A stretch of DNA of 52,120 bases from Pseudomonas sp. LB-090624 (GTDB lineage Bacteria; Pseudomonadota; Gammaproteobacteria; Pseudomonadales; Pseudomonadaceae). Below are positions 1 to 7,266 of this stretch, piece by piece; position 1 is the stretch's first letter; each line of letters starts with the position of its first letter. The notes beneath the pieces are model-generated. The model was given only the letters and a program-made list of their open reading frames with translations, ran no database searches and was not told where the DNA came from. The stretch covers positions 1 through 52,120 of the forward strand of contig NZ_QJRL01000030.1 in assembly GCF_003205205.1 (NCBI RefSeq), written 5' to 3'. The position numbers and the translations under genes are program-made.

Positions 1-215
1 CGTGGTTTCTCTGGTGAGTGTTTGGTCTTCGCAAACTCAACGTTAGCCAAGAACCACGATGACCATCCTCTTTCGCCTGCAGGGCGCCTTCGGCTGGTTC
101 AGTTACACCACTTCCCGGGACACGATCCGCACGGATCATGTGCCACGCCCGATCGGGGTGGGGCACGCCCCCGAAAGCTGGCCTGTACAACGCTATGACC
201 GGGTGCTTGCCGCGC
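1..215. other. Left-edge intergenic sequence, no gene seen
   Basis: No open frame here has a convincing start, ribosome binding site or recognisable protein. Two 7-base arms (CGTGGTT at 1-7 and AACCACG at 52-58) are inverted but too short and too far apart to interpret. It lies downstream of the FNR-type gene and may hold its 3' untranslated region. Confidence 0.5.
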
Positions 216-947
216 TCAAGTGGGCGCCTCCAGGCGGGTCAGGTTGACCAGGCCTTGCATGTCGATGAGCCTCACCTCACGCCCGGCGCACAGCATGAAA
301 CCTGCATGGACGAAGCGGCTGAACAGTCGGCTGACCGTTTCCTGCGTGAGGTCCAGGTAGTTGGCGATATCACCACGGGACATGGGCAGGTTGAACACAT
401 CAGCCTGCAACCCTCGCGCCTGGTAACGCGCGGACATGCCCAGCAGGAAGATCGCCAACCGCTGCTCGGCACGCCCATGGCAGGAGCGCAGGTGCTCGTC
501 CTTACCCTGGATCCCCAGGCTGAGCATGTGCAGCAGCTGATAGCGCAGCCCCGAAATCTGGCCGGACAGGTCCACCAGCTGGTCCAGCCTGATGGCGCAG
601 ACCAGTGAGACTTCCAGGGCAACGGCAAAGCTTCGGTAATGACTGGCACCAATAGCGTCCAGCCCAAGCATCTCCCCCGGCAGGAGAAAGCCGGTCACTC
701 GCTCGGTGCCCTCGGCATCCAGCAGAAAATTCTTGATCGCCCCGGAGCGCACGGCAAACACGTGCTCCATGGGTTCATTGGCCTTGAACAGGTACTCACC
801 CCGCTCCAGCGGTCGGTTACGGCGGACAATTCGCTCAAGCTTGGCCACTTCGTCAGCACTGAGGCTGGCTGCCAGGCAAAGCCGGCTCAACGAGCACGCA
901 AGGCACCTCACATGGGGCCTTGCCCCCATTTCCGCAGAGCCTGACAT
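216..947 (-). CDS. FNR/Anr-type oxygen-sensing Crp-family transcription regulator
   Basis: A 243-aa Crp/Fnr-family regulator: N-terminal cysteine cluster, cyclic-nucleotide-type beta roll, C-terminal winged helix. Cys15, Cys18 and Cys24 (C-X2-C-X5-C) plus Cys117 match in order and spacing the four ligands of the [4Fe-4S] cluster of FNR and Anr, so it should sense oxygen (or NO) and dimerise on DNA when reduced. The recognition helix region reads DLTQETVSRLFSRF, with the E-x-x-S-R signature of FNR proteins. I chose ATG 947 because an AGAGG sits 7 bases before it; the upstream alternative at 971 is only TTG. It is divergent from two GNAT genes that carry FNR-like boxes. Pseudomonas putida has several FNR paralogues, and this may be an accessory one rather than the main Anr. 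Family sure; targets inferred. Confidence 0.93.
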   Translation of the reverse strand: MSGSAEMGARPHVRCLACSLSRLCLAASLSADEVAKLERIVRRNRPLERGEYLFKANEPMEHVFAVRSGAIKNFLLDAEGTERVTGFLLPGEMLGLDAIGASHYRSFAVALEVSLVCAIRLDQLVDLSGQISGLRYQLLHMLSLGIQGKDEHLRSCHGRAEQRLAIFLLGMSARYQARGLQADVFNLPMSRGDIANYLDLTQETVSRLFSRFVHAGFMLCAGREVRLIDMQGLVNLTRLEAPT

Positions 948-1018
948 GACGATGCCTCTGCTTTTTTGCAAGGCGGGTATCTATTGAAGTTAGCGGCTCC
1001 ACTAAACGTTAGCGGTCT

Positions 1019-1037
1019 GTCCGACCAAGGGTCGGAC
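1019..1037. promoter_or_regulatory. Perfect inverted repeat between the FNR gene and GNAT 1
   Basis: GTCCGACC (1019-1026) and GGTCGGAC (1030-1037) form a perfect 8-base inverted repeat with loop AAG. It lies 72 bases before the FNR-type start codon. It may be an operator or a small hairpin; no T-run follows, so a terminator is unlikely. A direct repeat GTTAGCGG (989-996 and 1008-1015) lies beside it. Confidence 0.4.
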
Positions 1038-1097
1038 GCTATCCCCCCGGCTATACCCGTTTATTTCTCTCGGTTTGACAGGTCATGTGGGAAGCAA

Positions 1098-1111
1098 TTG
1101 ACAACTGTCAA
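1098..1111. promoter_or_regulatory. FNR/Anr-type box upstream of GNAT gene 1
   Basis: TTGACAACTGTCAA is a perfect dyad TTGAC-N4-GTCAA, one base per half from the FNR/Anr consensus TTGAT-N4-ATCAA. It ends 64 bases before the ATG at 1175, almost the same distance as the second box before the second GNAT gene. The neighbouring FNR-type protein or Anr is the likely binder. Confidence 0.75.
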
Positions 1112-1174
1112 GTCAGCGCAGGGCCCACTGTCGACACTGAACTTCCTTGTTCATTCGACCCAGAGGACATTGCC

Positions 1175-1744
1175 ATGGCGCCCGCCGAGACTTCCCGTGA
1201 ACATAAAACGCCTTCGTTCCCTAAACCTTCGGGTGAATACTGGATCGAAGCCCTTGAAAACGGCGTTCACGTATTGATCAGGCCTTTGCAAGCCAAGGAC
1301 CGAGAGCGCGAAAAAGCCTTCATCGAACGGCTGTCGCCCGAATCCCGACATTTCCGCTTCCTGTGCCAGCTCAGGGAGCCCGGTGACGCCATGCTCGACC
1401 AGCTGATGAAGGTCGATCAGGATCGGCAGGTGGCCTACGTCGCCTTGGCCCACGTGGATGGCGAATTGCAGGAAGTGGGCATTTCCCGCTATGCCACCGC
1501 CAGCGACAAGGACGAGTGCGAATGCGCCGTTACCGTCATGGACAGCTGGCAGCACCATGGCTTGGGTCGCCTGCTGCTCAAGCACCTGATCGACCATGCC
1601 CGGGCCAAGGGCTTGCGGCAGATGTATTCGGTTGACGCAGCAGCCAACCAAGCGATGCGCGAGCTGGCCAAGACGGCGGGGTTCACCACCGCTACTGACC
1701 CGGATGACCCCAGCCAGGTCATCCACCGGCTCTCGCTGATCTGA
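1175..1744 (+). CDS. GNAT-family N-acetyltransferase (first of a tandem pair)
   Basis: A 189-aa GNAT acetyltransferase. The acetyl-CoA pyrophosphate loop is seen as Q-H-H-G-L-G-R-L-L-L following a beta strand (ECECAVTVMDSWQHHGLGRLL), with the usual C-terminal GF. An N-terminal segment EYWIEALENGVHVLIRPL resembles the GNAT domains fused to or found near stress and acyl-CoA-synthetase-type proteins; the substrate cannot be read. ATG 1175 is preferred over the upstream start at 1085 because AGAGG lies 8 bases before it and the FNR box lies between the two. The gene is paralogous to the next one (shared RQVAYVALAHVDG-like block), suggesting tandem duplication with the promoter included. Expected to be induced at low oxygen if the box works. 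Protein lysine acetylation is possible but unproven. Confidence 0.88.
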   Translation: MAPAETSREHKTPSFPKPSGEYWIEALENGVHVLIRPLQAKDREREKAFIERLSPESRHFRFLCQLREPGDAMLDQLMKVDQDRQVAYVALAHVDGELQEVGISRYATASDKDECECAVTVMDSWQHHGLGRLLLKHLIDHARAKGLRQMYSVDAAANQAMRELAKTAGFTTATDPDDPSQVIHRLSLI

Positions 1745-1783
1745 CCCTGCGTGCAGATCAGAAAACCGTCATCGACCCTGAAC

Positions 1784-1797
1784 TTGACCATTGTCAG
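1784..1797. promoter_or_regulatory. FNR/Anr-type box upstream of GNAT gene 2
   Basis: TTGACCATTGTCAG fits TTGAC-N4-GTCAA with one mismatch. It ends 65 bases before the ATG at 1862. Confidence 0.7.
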
Positions 1798-1818
1798 AGC
1801 CGAACCGGATAGCCGCGT

Positions 1819-1824
1819 TATAAC
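1819..1824 (+). promoter_or_regulatory. Putative -10 element for GNAT gene 2
   Basis: TATAAC lies about 31 bases after the centre of the FNR-like box (1790.5). That places the box near -41 relative to a start site at about 1831, the geometry of a class II FNR-activated promoter. Inferred from spacing only. Confidence 0.5.
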
Positions 1825-1861
1825 GGCTGCACGAGGCACACTTCAGACCCGCGGGGGCCGC

Positions 1862-2410
1862 ATGAACGAGCAGCAGATCGAACAGCCGCAAGCCTGTGAA
1901 CATTGGGTCGAAAAGCTTGACGACGGTTCAGCCGTGTTGATCCGCCCGCTGCGCGAGGACGACCACGAACGGGACAGGCGCTTTCTGAGCACCATCGCCT
2001 ACGAGGCCAGGCGCTTTCGCTTCATCGCCGGGCTCAGTGGCGCAATGCCCAGCCTCGACCCGCGGTGGATGCCGGTCGATCAGCATCAGCGCGTGGCCTA
2101 TGTCGCACTCGCCCATGTGGACGGCAAGTTGCAACAGGTCGGCGTCAGCCGCTATGCCGGCATAGCGGGCAGCTTGAACTGCGAATGCGCGGTGGCGGTC
2201 AGCGAGGACTGGCAGCGCAAAGGCTTGGGCAACCGCCTGTTGCAGCACCTGATCGAGGCCGCACGGCGCAATGGCTACCAGTGCATGGTCTCCCGGGACC
2301 TGGCGAACAACTATGCCATGCACCGGCTGACCAAGGCGCTGGGTTTCACCTCACGCTACCTGGGCGGCGACGTCAGCGAAATTGTCCATGAGCTGGACCT
2401 CAGCGCCTGA
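1862..2410 (+). CDS. GNAT-family N-acetyltransferase (second of a tandem pair)
   Basis: A 182-aa paralogue of the preceding gene. It has the same architecture: CEHWVEKLDDGSAVLIRPL near the N-terminus, the conserved QRVAYVALAHVDGKLQ block, then the acetyl-CoA loop Q-R-K-G-L-G-N-R-L-L and a C-terminal ALGF. ATG 1862 follows a GGGGG tract, and starting there leaves the FNR-like box and TATAAC upstream as a promoter; the longer frame from 1751 would read through them. A separate promoter means the two copies are probably transcribed independently under the same oxygen signal. Substrate unknown; protein, small amine or antibiotic acetylation are all possible for GNATs. Confidence 0.87.
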   Translation: MNEQQIEQPQACEHWVEKLDDGSAVLIRPLREDDHERDRRFLSTIAYEARRFRFIAGLSGAMPSLDPRWMPVDQHQRVAYVALAHVDGKLQQVGVSRYAGIAGSLNCECAVAVSEDWQRKGLGNRLLQHLIEAARRNGYQCMVSRDLANNYAMHRLTKALGFTSRYLGGDVSEIVHELDLSA

Positions 2411-2522
2411 GTATCGCGCAACGGACTCGGACCTCACCAGCGAGGTCGCCCTGCTGCTGGTACTGAATCTGGGCGCGCTGAGCCTCAACCAACCCGAACT
2501 CGCCACGGCAGCAGGCCTAGCC

Positions 2523-2687
2523 TCAGTGCTTCTTCTCCCTTTCTTGACGCGCTGTTTTCTGCGCGGTCGAATCGTGATCGGTGCCAGATGAGCCATCGGG
2601 TCGATGCGCATCGTTGTCGCGCTCCTCTTCACCCTGGGGTTTTGACGAGGTCTGCGGCTTTTGCCCGGCGTTGGTGTGCTTGTTCAT
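2523..2687 (-). CDS. Small hydrophilic, probably disordered protein (54 aa)
   Basis: A 54-residue frame starting MNKHTNAGQKPQ and ending REKKH, rich in K, E, D, Q, S, T and G, with no hydrophobic core, membrane segment or signal peptide. The start has an AGGGCAGG tract just upstream, and a TATAGGCTAT-like sequence lies further upstream. Composition resembles small Pseudomonas stress-induced hydrophilic proteins, but I recognise no domain. The overlapping frames on either strand (about 2351-2632) give unconvincing proteins. Its hydrophilic make-up and ribosome site make it a likely real gene; function unknown. Confidence 0.6.
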   Translation of the reverse strand: MNKHTNAGQKPQTSSKPQGEEERDNDAHRPDGSSGTDHDSTAQKTARQEREKKH

Positions 2688-2878
2688 GGCCTGCCCTACC
2701 CTTGTCTCTGTCGTTGAATAGCCTATAGCGCTTCGGGGACCGGCGCTGCGCTCCCTGAGTTGATGCCAACGCGGGGTATGAAGTTCACGTCAAGAAAACC
2801 AGCGAACCTGCGCTAAACCGATGAACCATTTACCTGGCCGACACGTCCACCGCAAAAGAACAACGAGTTGATTTCAAA

Positions 2879-3382
2879 ATGGCAAGTGATCCGGTCCTGG
2901 CCGTGCTTGGCTACCTCAAAGACCACCATCTGGTACTTACCACTGCCGAGTCCTGCACAGCAGGCTGCATGGTCGCTCTGTTAGCGGCCTTCCCGGGTAC
3001 AGGCGAGGTCCTGGAAAGCGGTTATGTGGTCTATTCGCCCTCCGCCAAGAAGCGTCTGCTAGGGGTAAGCGCCGAAACCATCGATCGGTATGGACTGACC
3101 AGCGAACCCGTCGCGTGGGAGATGGCCCGAGGGGCTTTGCAGGACAGCGATGCCAACGTCGTTATTGCAACTACGGGTGTAGCCGGGCCTACCCCAGCGT
3201 CTGGGGTTCTACCCGGCACGCTGTGTTTTGCGTGGGCATTTGCCGGCGAGCCAATTGCCGTATTTACCCGTACCCAGCGTTTTTTTGGAGAGCGAGCGCA
3301 AGTCATGCACGATGGCGCCGTCTATGGACTGACCCGCCTGATCCATTATCACGAGCGCTGGCTTCGTGGCGCGCGCGCCTGA
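2879..3382 (+). CDS. CinA C-terminal-type nicotinamide-nucleotide amidohydrolase (PncC-like)
   Basis: A 167-aa stand-alone CinA C-terminal domain. The signature TAESCTAG is at residues 22-29, and the block ATTGVAGPTP follows around residues 98-107; both match PncC, which deamidates nicotinamide mononucleotide to nicotinate mononucleotide in pyridine nucleotide recycling. The length matches single-domain PncC/YgaD proteins (about 160 aa) rather than two-domain CinA (about 420 aa). Pseudomonas normally has another copy next to recA, so this is probably a paralogue; its neighbours give no pathway link. The ATG has only a weak GAG upstream. Activity is inferred from the family. Confidence 0.88.
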   Translation: MASDPVLAVLGYLKDHHLVLTTAESCTAGCMVALLAAFPGTGEVLESGYVVYSPSAKKRLLGVSAETIDRYGLTSEPVAWEMARGALQDSDANVVIATTGVAGPTPASGVLPGTLCFAWAFAGEPIAVFTRTQRFFGERAQVMHDGAVYGLTRLIHYHERWLRGARA

Positions 3383-3452
3383 GAGGGCCCAGCAGTTCAA
3401 ACAAGGCCGAACTTCTCACCGCACTGCTCATTCCCAGAAGTGCCCATACCCC

Positions 3453-4391
3453 TCACCCAAGGTCGTCCCAGTAAGGCGGGAACCCGATCGCATCCAACAA
3501 GAACGCTGATACCGCGCTTACTTTCTTCGAACGAAGGCGGTTTTCAGGCGAAATCAGATGAATCTGGCTTGTCACCGGTTCTATGGATCCCCTCCATTCC
3601 GGCAGCAACTGGATAAACTGACCGTTGACGAAATGCTCCTTGCCTAGCAACCAGGATGGGAATAGAACGATTCCCATCCCCCCCAGCGCTGCCTCGACAA
3701 GCGCCTCGGCATTGTTGCTGCGAAATGGGCCCTGGACATTGATCACCTGCACTTCGTCCTCCGGATGTAGCCGGAAGTGCCACCGCTGCATTCCGCCTTG
3801 ACCTTTGTATACCAGGCAATTGTGGGCTTTCAGATCTTCCGGGCACTGCGGGGCCCCGTGGAGGGCGACATATTCAGCGCTCGCGCATAGTACGTAACGC
3901 TGGTCGCAGATCTTGCGCCCGATCAGTGCCGAGCTCTCCAGGTGCCCTACCCTGATGGTAATGTCGACGCCCTCCTGGACAGGGTCGATGTACAGGTCCG
4001 ACAGCGTCAGTTCGACAACGAGTTCGGGGTACTCTGCATAGAGCCTTTCGACCAGGCGGACGATGTGCAGTCGGCCCAACGCGACAGGCGCATTGATTTT
4101 CACCAATCCGCGTATATCACTGCCCTTTCCTCCTAGATCCTCGTTGGCTGCGTCCAACAGCTCCAATACTTCGCGGATTTGCTGGAAATAGCGCTCGCCA
4201 GCGTCAGTGAGCCTCACTGCGCGAGTGTTGCGGTACAGCAACTGCTGCCCGAGTTCTTTTTCGAGGGCTGCGATGAAACGCGAAACAGAGGATGCCGGCA
4301 CCTGAAAATGTCGGGCCGTTGCTGCAAAGCTACCCGTGACAGCAACCATCACGAAGTATCGATGCGCCTTGAGGTGCATCACCTCTCTCAT
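3453..4391 (-). CDS. LysR-family transcription regulator
   Basis: A 312-aa LysR regulator: N-terminal winged helix (SFAATARHFQVPASSVSRFIAALE) and a C-terminal periplasmic-binding-like effector domain (GLVKINAPVALGRLHIVRL onwards), of the CrgA/YafC-like subgroup. ATG 4391 is chosen because AAGGAG lies 9 bases before it; the frame extends to a TTG at 4397. It is divergent from the two YdcZ-type membrane genes with 150 bases between, the usual arrangement for a LysR protein and its target. Two dyads in the gap are candidate operators. Effector unknown. Confidence 0.92.
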   Translation of the reverse strand: MREVMHLKAHRYFVMVAVTGSFAATARHFQVPASSVSRFIAALEKELGQQLLYRNTRAVRLTDAGERYFQQIREVLELLDAANEDLGGKGSDIRGLVKINAPVALGRLHIVRLVERLYAEYPELVVELTLSDLYIDPVQEGVDITIRVGHLESSALIGRKICDQRYVLCASAEYVALHGAPQCPEDLKAHNCLVYKGQGGMQRWHFRLHPEDEVQVINVQGPFRSNNAEALVEAALGGMGIVLFPSWLLGKEHFVNGQFIQLLPEWRGSIEPVTSQIHLISPENRLRSKKVSAVSAFLLDAIGFPPYWDDLG

Positions 4392-4441
4392 CGCCAATCA
4401 CTCCTTGTTCAGGACCAGGGATCACGTGCCTGGCTCCAGGC

Positions 4442-4489
4442 ATTGCTAAAATCGCAATTAAGTCTTGCCAATCTGATGGATTGTGGCAA
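4442..4489. promoter_or_regulatory. Candidate LysR operator dyads in the divergent promoter
   Basis: ATTGC-N7-GCAAT (4442-4458) is a perfect dyad with the T-N11-A spacing typical of LysR sites. A second imperfect dyad, TTGCCAATC (4465-4473) with GATTGTGGCAA (4479-4489), follows. Both lie between the LysR gene and the transporter pair. Confidence 0.55.
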
Positions 4490-4541
4490 TTGGAGCACGA
4501 AAATATCATTCCCGCTTCTTTGAGACGAGGCGTTTCCTACG

Positions 4542-4967
4542 ATGCGGTTGTGGATCATTCCCTTGGTTGTCCTGGCGGGCATGGGGCTTTCGGTAGAAGC
4601 TGGCCTGCTCGGCCCCTTGGGTGCGCAAGTGGGCCATATCTGGGCCACGCTGGGCATTTTTGTCATCGGCACCCTACTGCTGACCTTCGGCTTGATCTTC
4701 GGTCGTCCGCGCTTGGGCAAGCTGTTCTCACAGCCACGCTGGATGCTCAGCGGTGGTGTCCTGGGGCCGGTGTATGTAGGCGCATTGACGATAGCGACCC
4801 CTCACATTGGGGTAGGTCTGACCATGGTTGGGATTCTCTTCGGCCAACTCGGCACAAGCCTGGTCATCGATCATTGGGGCTTGCTTGGTAGCGCCAGGCG
4901 CCAGGTCGACCGATATCGAGTCGGTGCTTTGGTCGCCATCCTCGCTGCGCTTTGGCTCATCCACTAA
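4542..4967 (+). CDS. YdcZ/DUF606-type membrane protein, subunit 1 (DMT superfamily)
   Basis: A 141-aa protein with about five hydrophobic segments (residues about 3-20, 28-48, 67-87, 93-108 and 124-139). The pattern and motifs (GGVLGPVYVGALTIATPHIG, FGQLGTSLVIDHWGLLG) match the YdcZ/DUF606 branch of the drug/metabolite transporter superfamily. Half-length DMT proteins usually act as dimers. The next gene is a paralogue starting 11 bases after this stop, so the two probably form a heterodimeric inner-membrane exporter. LysR control is likely. Substrate unknown. Confidence 0.85.
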   Translation: MRLWIIPLVVLAGMGLSVEAGLLGPLGAQVGHIWATLGIFVIGTLLLTFGLIFGRPRLGKLFSQPRWMLSGGVLGPVYVGALTIATPHIGVGLTMVGILFGQLGTSLVIDHWGLLGSARRQVDRYRVGALVAILAALWLIH

Positions 4968-4978
4968 GGAGTACCGCT

Positions 4979-5461
4979 ATGGTTGTTCTGATGCTGTTGG
5001 TTGTGATGCTCGGTGGCGCGGTACTCTGCGCCCAATCCGCCATCAATGGTCGCCTCGGCGCCGACGTCGGCGTATTGGAGAGTGCGTGGTTGACCTTCGC
5101 CATGGGCTCCATGGTCAGCTTCCTGCTCGCCTTCTTCCTGGAACCACCCCATGCATTGAACCTGTTCACCGTTCCACGCTGGCAGGTGACCGGTGCCTTT
5201 TTCGGCGTTATCTACATGCTGGCCATCGTCTTTGCCATCCCGCGTATCGGGACTGCAGCCGCAACCGTATCCGTGATCAGTGGCCAGCTATTGATGAGCT
5301 TGCTGATCGATCATTTCGGTTGGTTTGGCAATCCGGTGATTCCGCTCGATCTGCATCGACTTGCTGCGCTTGTATTGCTAGCCATCGCTCTGGTTCTTAT
5401 CTACCGCAGCAATACCGCGCGCGCGACTGAACCCGAAGGTGCAGCGTCTGTCGCACAGTAA
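4979..5461 (+). CDS. YdcZ/DUF606-type membrane protein, subunit 2 (DMT superfamily)
   Basis: A 160-aa paralogue of the preceding protein with the same fold: QSAINGRLGADVG in the first helix region, GAFFGVIYMLAIVFAIPRIG, then SGQLLMSLLIDHFGWFG, and a hydrophilic tail ending GAASVAQ. ATG 4979 has AAGGAG 8 bases upstream, overlapping the stop of the partner gene, which points to translational coupling. The QSAINGRLG motif is typical of the family's fuller members, whereas the partner's N-terminal region is more diverged. Function as a paired small-molecule transporter is inferred. Confidence 0.87.
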   Translation: MVVLMLLVVMLGGAVLCAQSAINGRLGADVGVLESAWLTFAMGSMVSFLLAFFLEPPHALNLFTVPRWQVTGAFFGVIYMLAIVFAIPRIGTAAATVSVISGQLLMSLLIDHFGWFGNPVIPLDLHRLAALVLLAIALVLIYRSNTARATEPEGAASVAQ

Positions 5462-5740
5462 GCACCGAAGGCCTGGTGATGCTTCCCAATGCTTTGCCAG
5501 GTTTTCCTGTGGAGTACATCCGTACTCCTTTGATTTTCAGTCCCTCACCTTGCCAAACGTTTGAATGCTGATGCGCTGCGTGCCCGTCCTCATAGGGCTG
5601 CGACAAGCAGGGGGTCAGCTCGGCCCTGCCTGGCAGAAGCGATGAGCACTTCGGCAAGCCGGCTGAACGTTTATTCAGCCGGCCCGGTCGCACAACAGAG
5701 ACGCAGCCAACTGCGCGAACCCTGACCGTGAGGACCTTTC
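5462..5740. other. Intergenic region with a terminator
   Basis: A 279-base gap between the YdcZ pair and the molybdoenzyme operon. It contains the terminator at 5511-5528; the rest presumably carries the promoter of the downstream operon, but I could not assign -35/-10 boxes. The frame on the minus strand here (5397-5693) does not look like a protein. Confidence 0.5.
5511..5528 (+). terminator. Rho-independent terminator after the YdcZ pair
   Basis: GGAGTAC (5511-5517) and GTACTCC (5522-5528) form a perfect 7-base stem with a 4-base loop, followed by TTTGATTTT. Confidence 0.6.
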
Positions 5741-6268
5741 ATGAGCGCGATCTCTCCCAATGGGGCTGAAGAGCACCCTATCTCTCTGACCCTCAATGGT
5801 CAGCCCCGAACGTTGCAGGTGCATCCCTGGATTACCTTGCTCGACCTGCTGCGTGAGCAATTGGACCTGGTCGGCACCAAGAAGGGTTGCGACCATGGCC
5901 AGTGCGGCGCCTGCACGGTGCTGCGCGACGGCAAACGCGTCAATGCCTGTTTGACCTTGGCCATAATGTGCGACGGTGCCGAGTTGGTGACCATCGAAGG
6001 GCTGGCCAGCGGCGACGTCCTGCACCCTATGCAGCGGGCCTTCATCACCCACGATGCGTTCCAGTGCGGATACTGCACGCCGGGGCAGATCTGTTCTGCA
6101 GTCGGGCTTGCTCATGAAGGGCGTGCCGACACCCGCGAGGCCATTCGCGAGCAGATGAGCGGCAACCTTTGTCGCTGCGGTGCCTACGGAAACATCGTCG
6201 CCGCGGTGGAAGACGCCTTATCGTCGATGACGGACGGGGCCCCGCAAGAACGAGGGCCGAAGCCATGA
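5741..6268 (+). CDS. Aldehyde oxidoreductase [2Fe-2S] subunit (PaoA/YagT-like)
   Basis: A 175-aa iron-sulfur subunit of a xanthine-oxidase-family molybdoenzyme. The plant-type ferredoxin cluster ligands are Cys50, Cys55, Cys58 and Cys70; the second cluster uses Cys109, Cys112, Cys144 and Cys146 (QCGYCTPGQ ... LCRCGAYGNI). It passes electrons from the molybdenum site to FAD. E. coli PaoA is about 229 aa with a Tat leader; this protein starts directly before the ferredoxin domain (MSAISPNGAEEHPISLTLNG) and has no twin-arginine signal, so the complex is probably cytoplasmic. GAGG lies upstream of the ATG. Its stop overlaps the next start (ATGA). Confidence 0.93.
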   Translation: MSAISPNGAEEHPISLTLNGQPRTLQVHPWITLLDLLREQLDLVGTKKGCDHGQCGACTVLRDGKRVNACLTLAIMCDGAELVTIEGLASGDVLHPMQRAFITHDAFQCGYCTPGQICSAVGLAHEGRADTREAIREQMSGNLCRCGAYGNIVAAVEDALSSMTDGAPQERGPKP

Positions 6269-7266
6269 CGCCCTTCAGCTACCACAAGCCTGCATCAGTC
6301 AGCGAAGCCGTGAACCTGGCTGACACCTGCTCGCACTTCATCGCCGGGGGCACCAACCTCGTCGACCTGATGAAAGAGAACGTGGTCCGTCCCCAGCGCC
6401 TGATCGACATTTCCGGCCTTGGGTTGAACGACATTCATCCCACCGCGAATGGTGGCGTACTCATCGGAGCACGGGTGAGCAATGCTGAGCTCGCCTGGCA
6501 CCCGATGATCGAGCAGCACTACCCACTGCTGTCAGACGCTATCCTGGCCGGGGCATCACCGCAGTTAAGAAACATGGCCAGTACCGGTGGCAACTTGCTG
6601 CAACGTACCCGGTGCTACTACTTCTACGACACCGGCACCCCCTGCAACAAACGTGAACCCGGCAGCGGATGCCCCGCGCGTAATGGCCTGAACCGCATCC
6701 ATGCCATTCTCGGCGCCAGTGATGCCTGCGTCGCGACGCATCCGTCGGACATGTGCGTGGCGTTGGCAGCGCTCGAAGCGGTGGTGCATGTAGAAGGGCC
6801 GAACGGTGCACGCCAGATACCCTTTGCGGATTTCCATCGCCTGCCCAACGACACGCCCGAGCGCGACAACCAACTGGCAGTCGCTGAACTGGTAACAGGC
6901 ATCGAGCTGCCGCCCCCGATGTTCGAACGTCATTACCAATATCTGAAAATACGCGACCGCGCCTCCTACGCGTTCGCGCTGGTGTCGGTCGCTGCGGCGA
7001 TGACCTTCGATGGTGAGGTGATCCAGCAGGCTCGCCTGGCGTTGGGCGGTGTCGCCCACAAGCCGTGGCGGGACCCTGACGTGGAGCGCCTGCTGGTCGG
7101 CCAGGTGCCTTGCGAAGCACGCTTCACCCGCGCCGCGCAAACGCTGCTGCAAGGTGCACAACCCTTGAGCCACAACGGTTTCAAGGTGACGCTCGCCCAG
7201 CGTGCAATCGTGCGGGCATTGAATGGAGCGGCGCGCGGCGTCGCCCACAGGGGGGCACGACCATGA
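6265..7266 (+). CDS. Aldehyde oxidoreductase FAD-binding subunit (PaoB/YagS-like)
   Basis: A 333-aa FAD subunit of the same complex, with the FAD loop FIAGGTNLVDLMKE near residues 25-38 and NMASTGGNLLQRTRC. An insertion holding Cys117, Cys127, Cys136 and Cys155 (C-X9-C-X8-C, then ASDAC) corresponds to the additional [4Fe-4S] cluster known in E. coli PaoB and in 4-hydroxybenzoyl-CoA reductase-type enzymes. ATG 6265 overlaps the upstream TGA, and its own stop overlaps the next ATG (7263-7266), so the three subunits are translationally coupled in the order 2Fe-2S, FAD, molybdenum. Confidence 0.93.
   Translation: MTPFSYHKPASVSEAVNLADTCSHFIAGGTNLVDLMKENVVRPQRLIDISGLGLNDIHPTANGGVLIGARVSNAELAWHPMIEQHYPLLSDAILAGASPQLRNMASTGGNLLQRTRCYYFYDTGTPCNKREPGSGCPARNGLNRIHAILGASDACVATHPSDMCVALAALEAVVHVEGPNGARQIPFADFHRLPNDTPERDNQLAVAELVTGIELPPPMFERHYQYLKIRDRASYAFALVSVAAAMTFDGEVIQQARLALGGVAHKPWRDPDVERLLVGQVPCEARFTRAAQTLLQGAQPLSHNGFKVTLAQRAIVRALNGAARGVAHRGARP

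Noticed and set aside
1..58. CGTGGTT/AACCACG arms as an attachment site or RNA hairpin
   Set aside because: Seven-base arms 44 bases apart are expected by chance.
59..608. Plus-strand frames at 59-247 and 138-608
   Set aside because: They lack ribosome sites and recognisable protein features; 138-608 overlaps the clear FNR-type gene on the other strand.
2382..2591. Plus-strand 69-aa frame with a hydrophobic middle
   Set aside because: It overlaps the end of the second GNAT gene and the better-supported minus-strand 54-aa gene, and has no ribosome site.
5397..5693. Minus-strand 98-aa frame after the YdcZ pair
   Set aside because: Composition is that of non-coding sequence, and it spans the likely terminator at 5511-5528.
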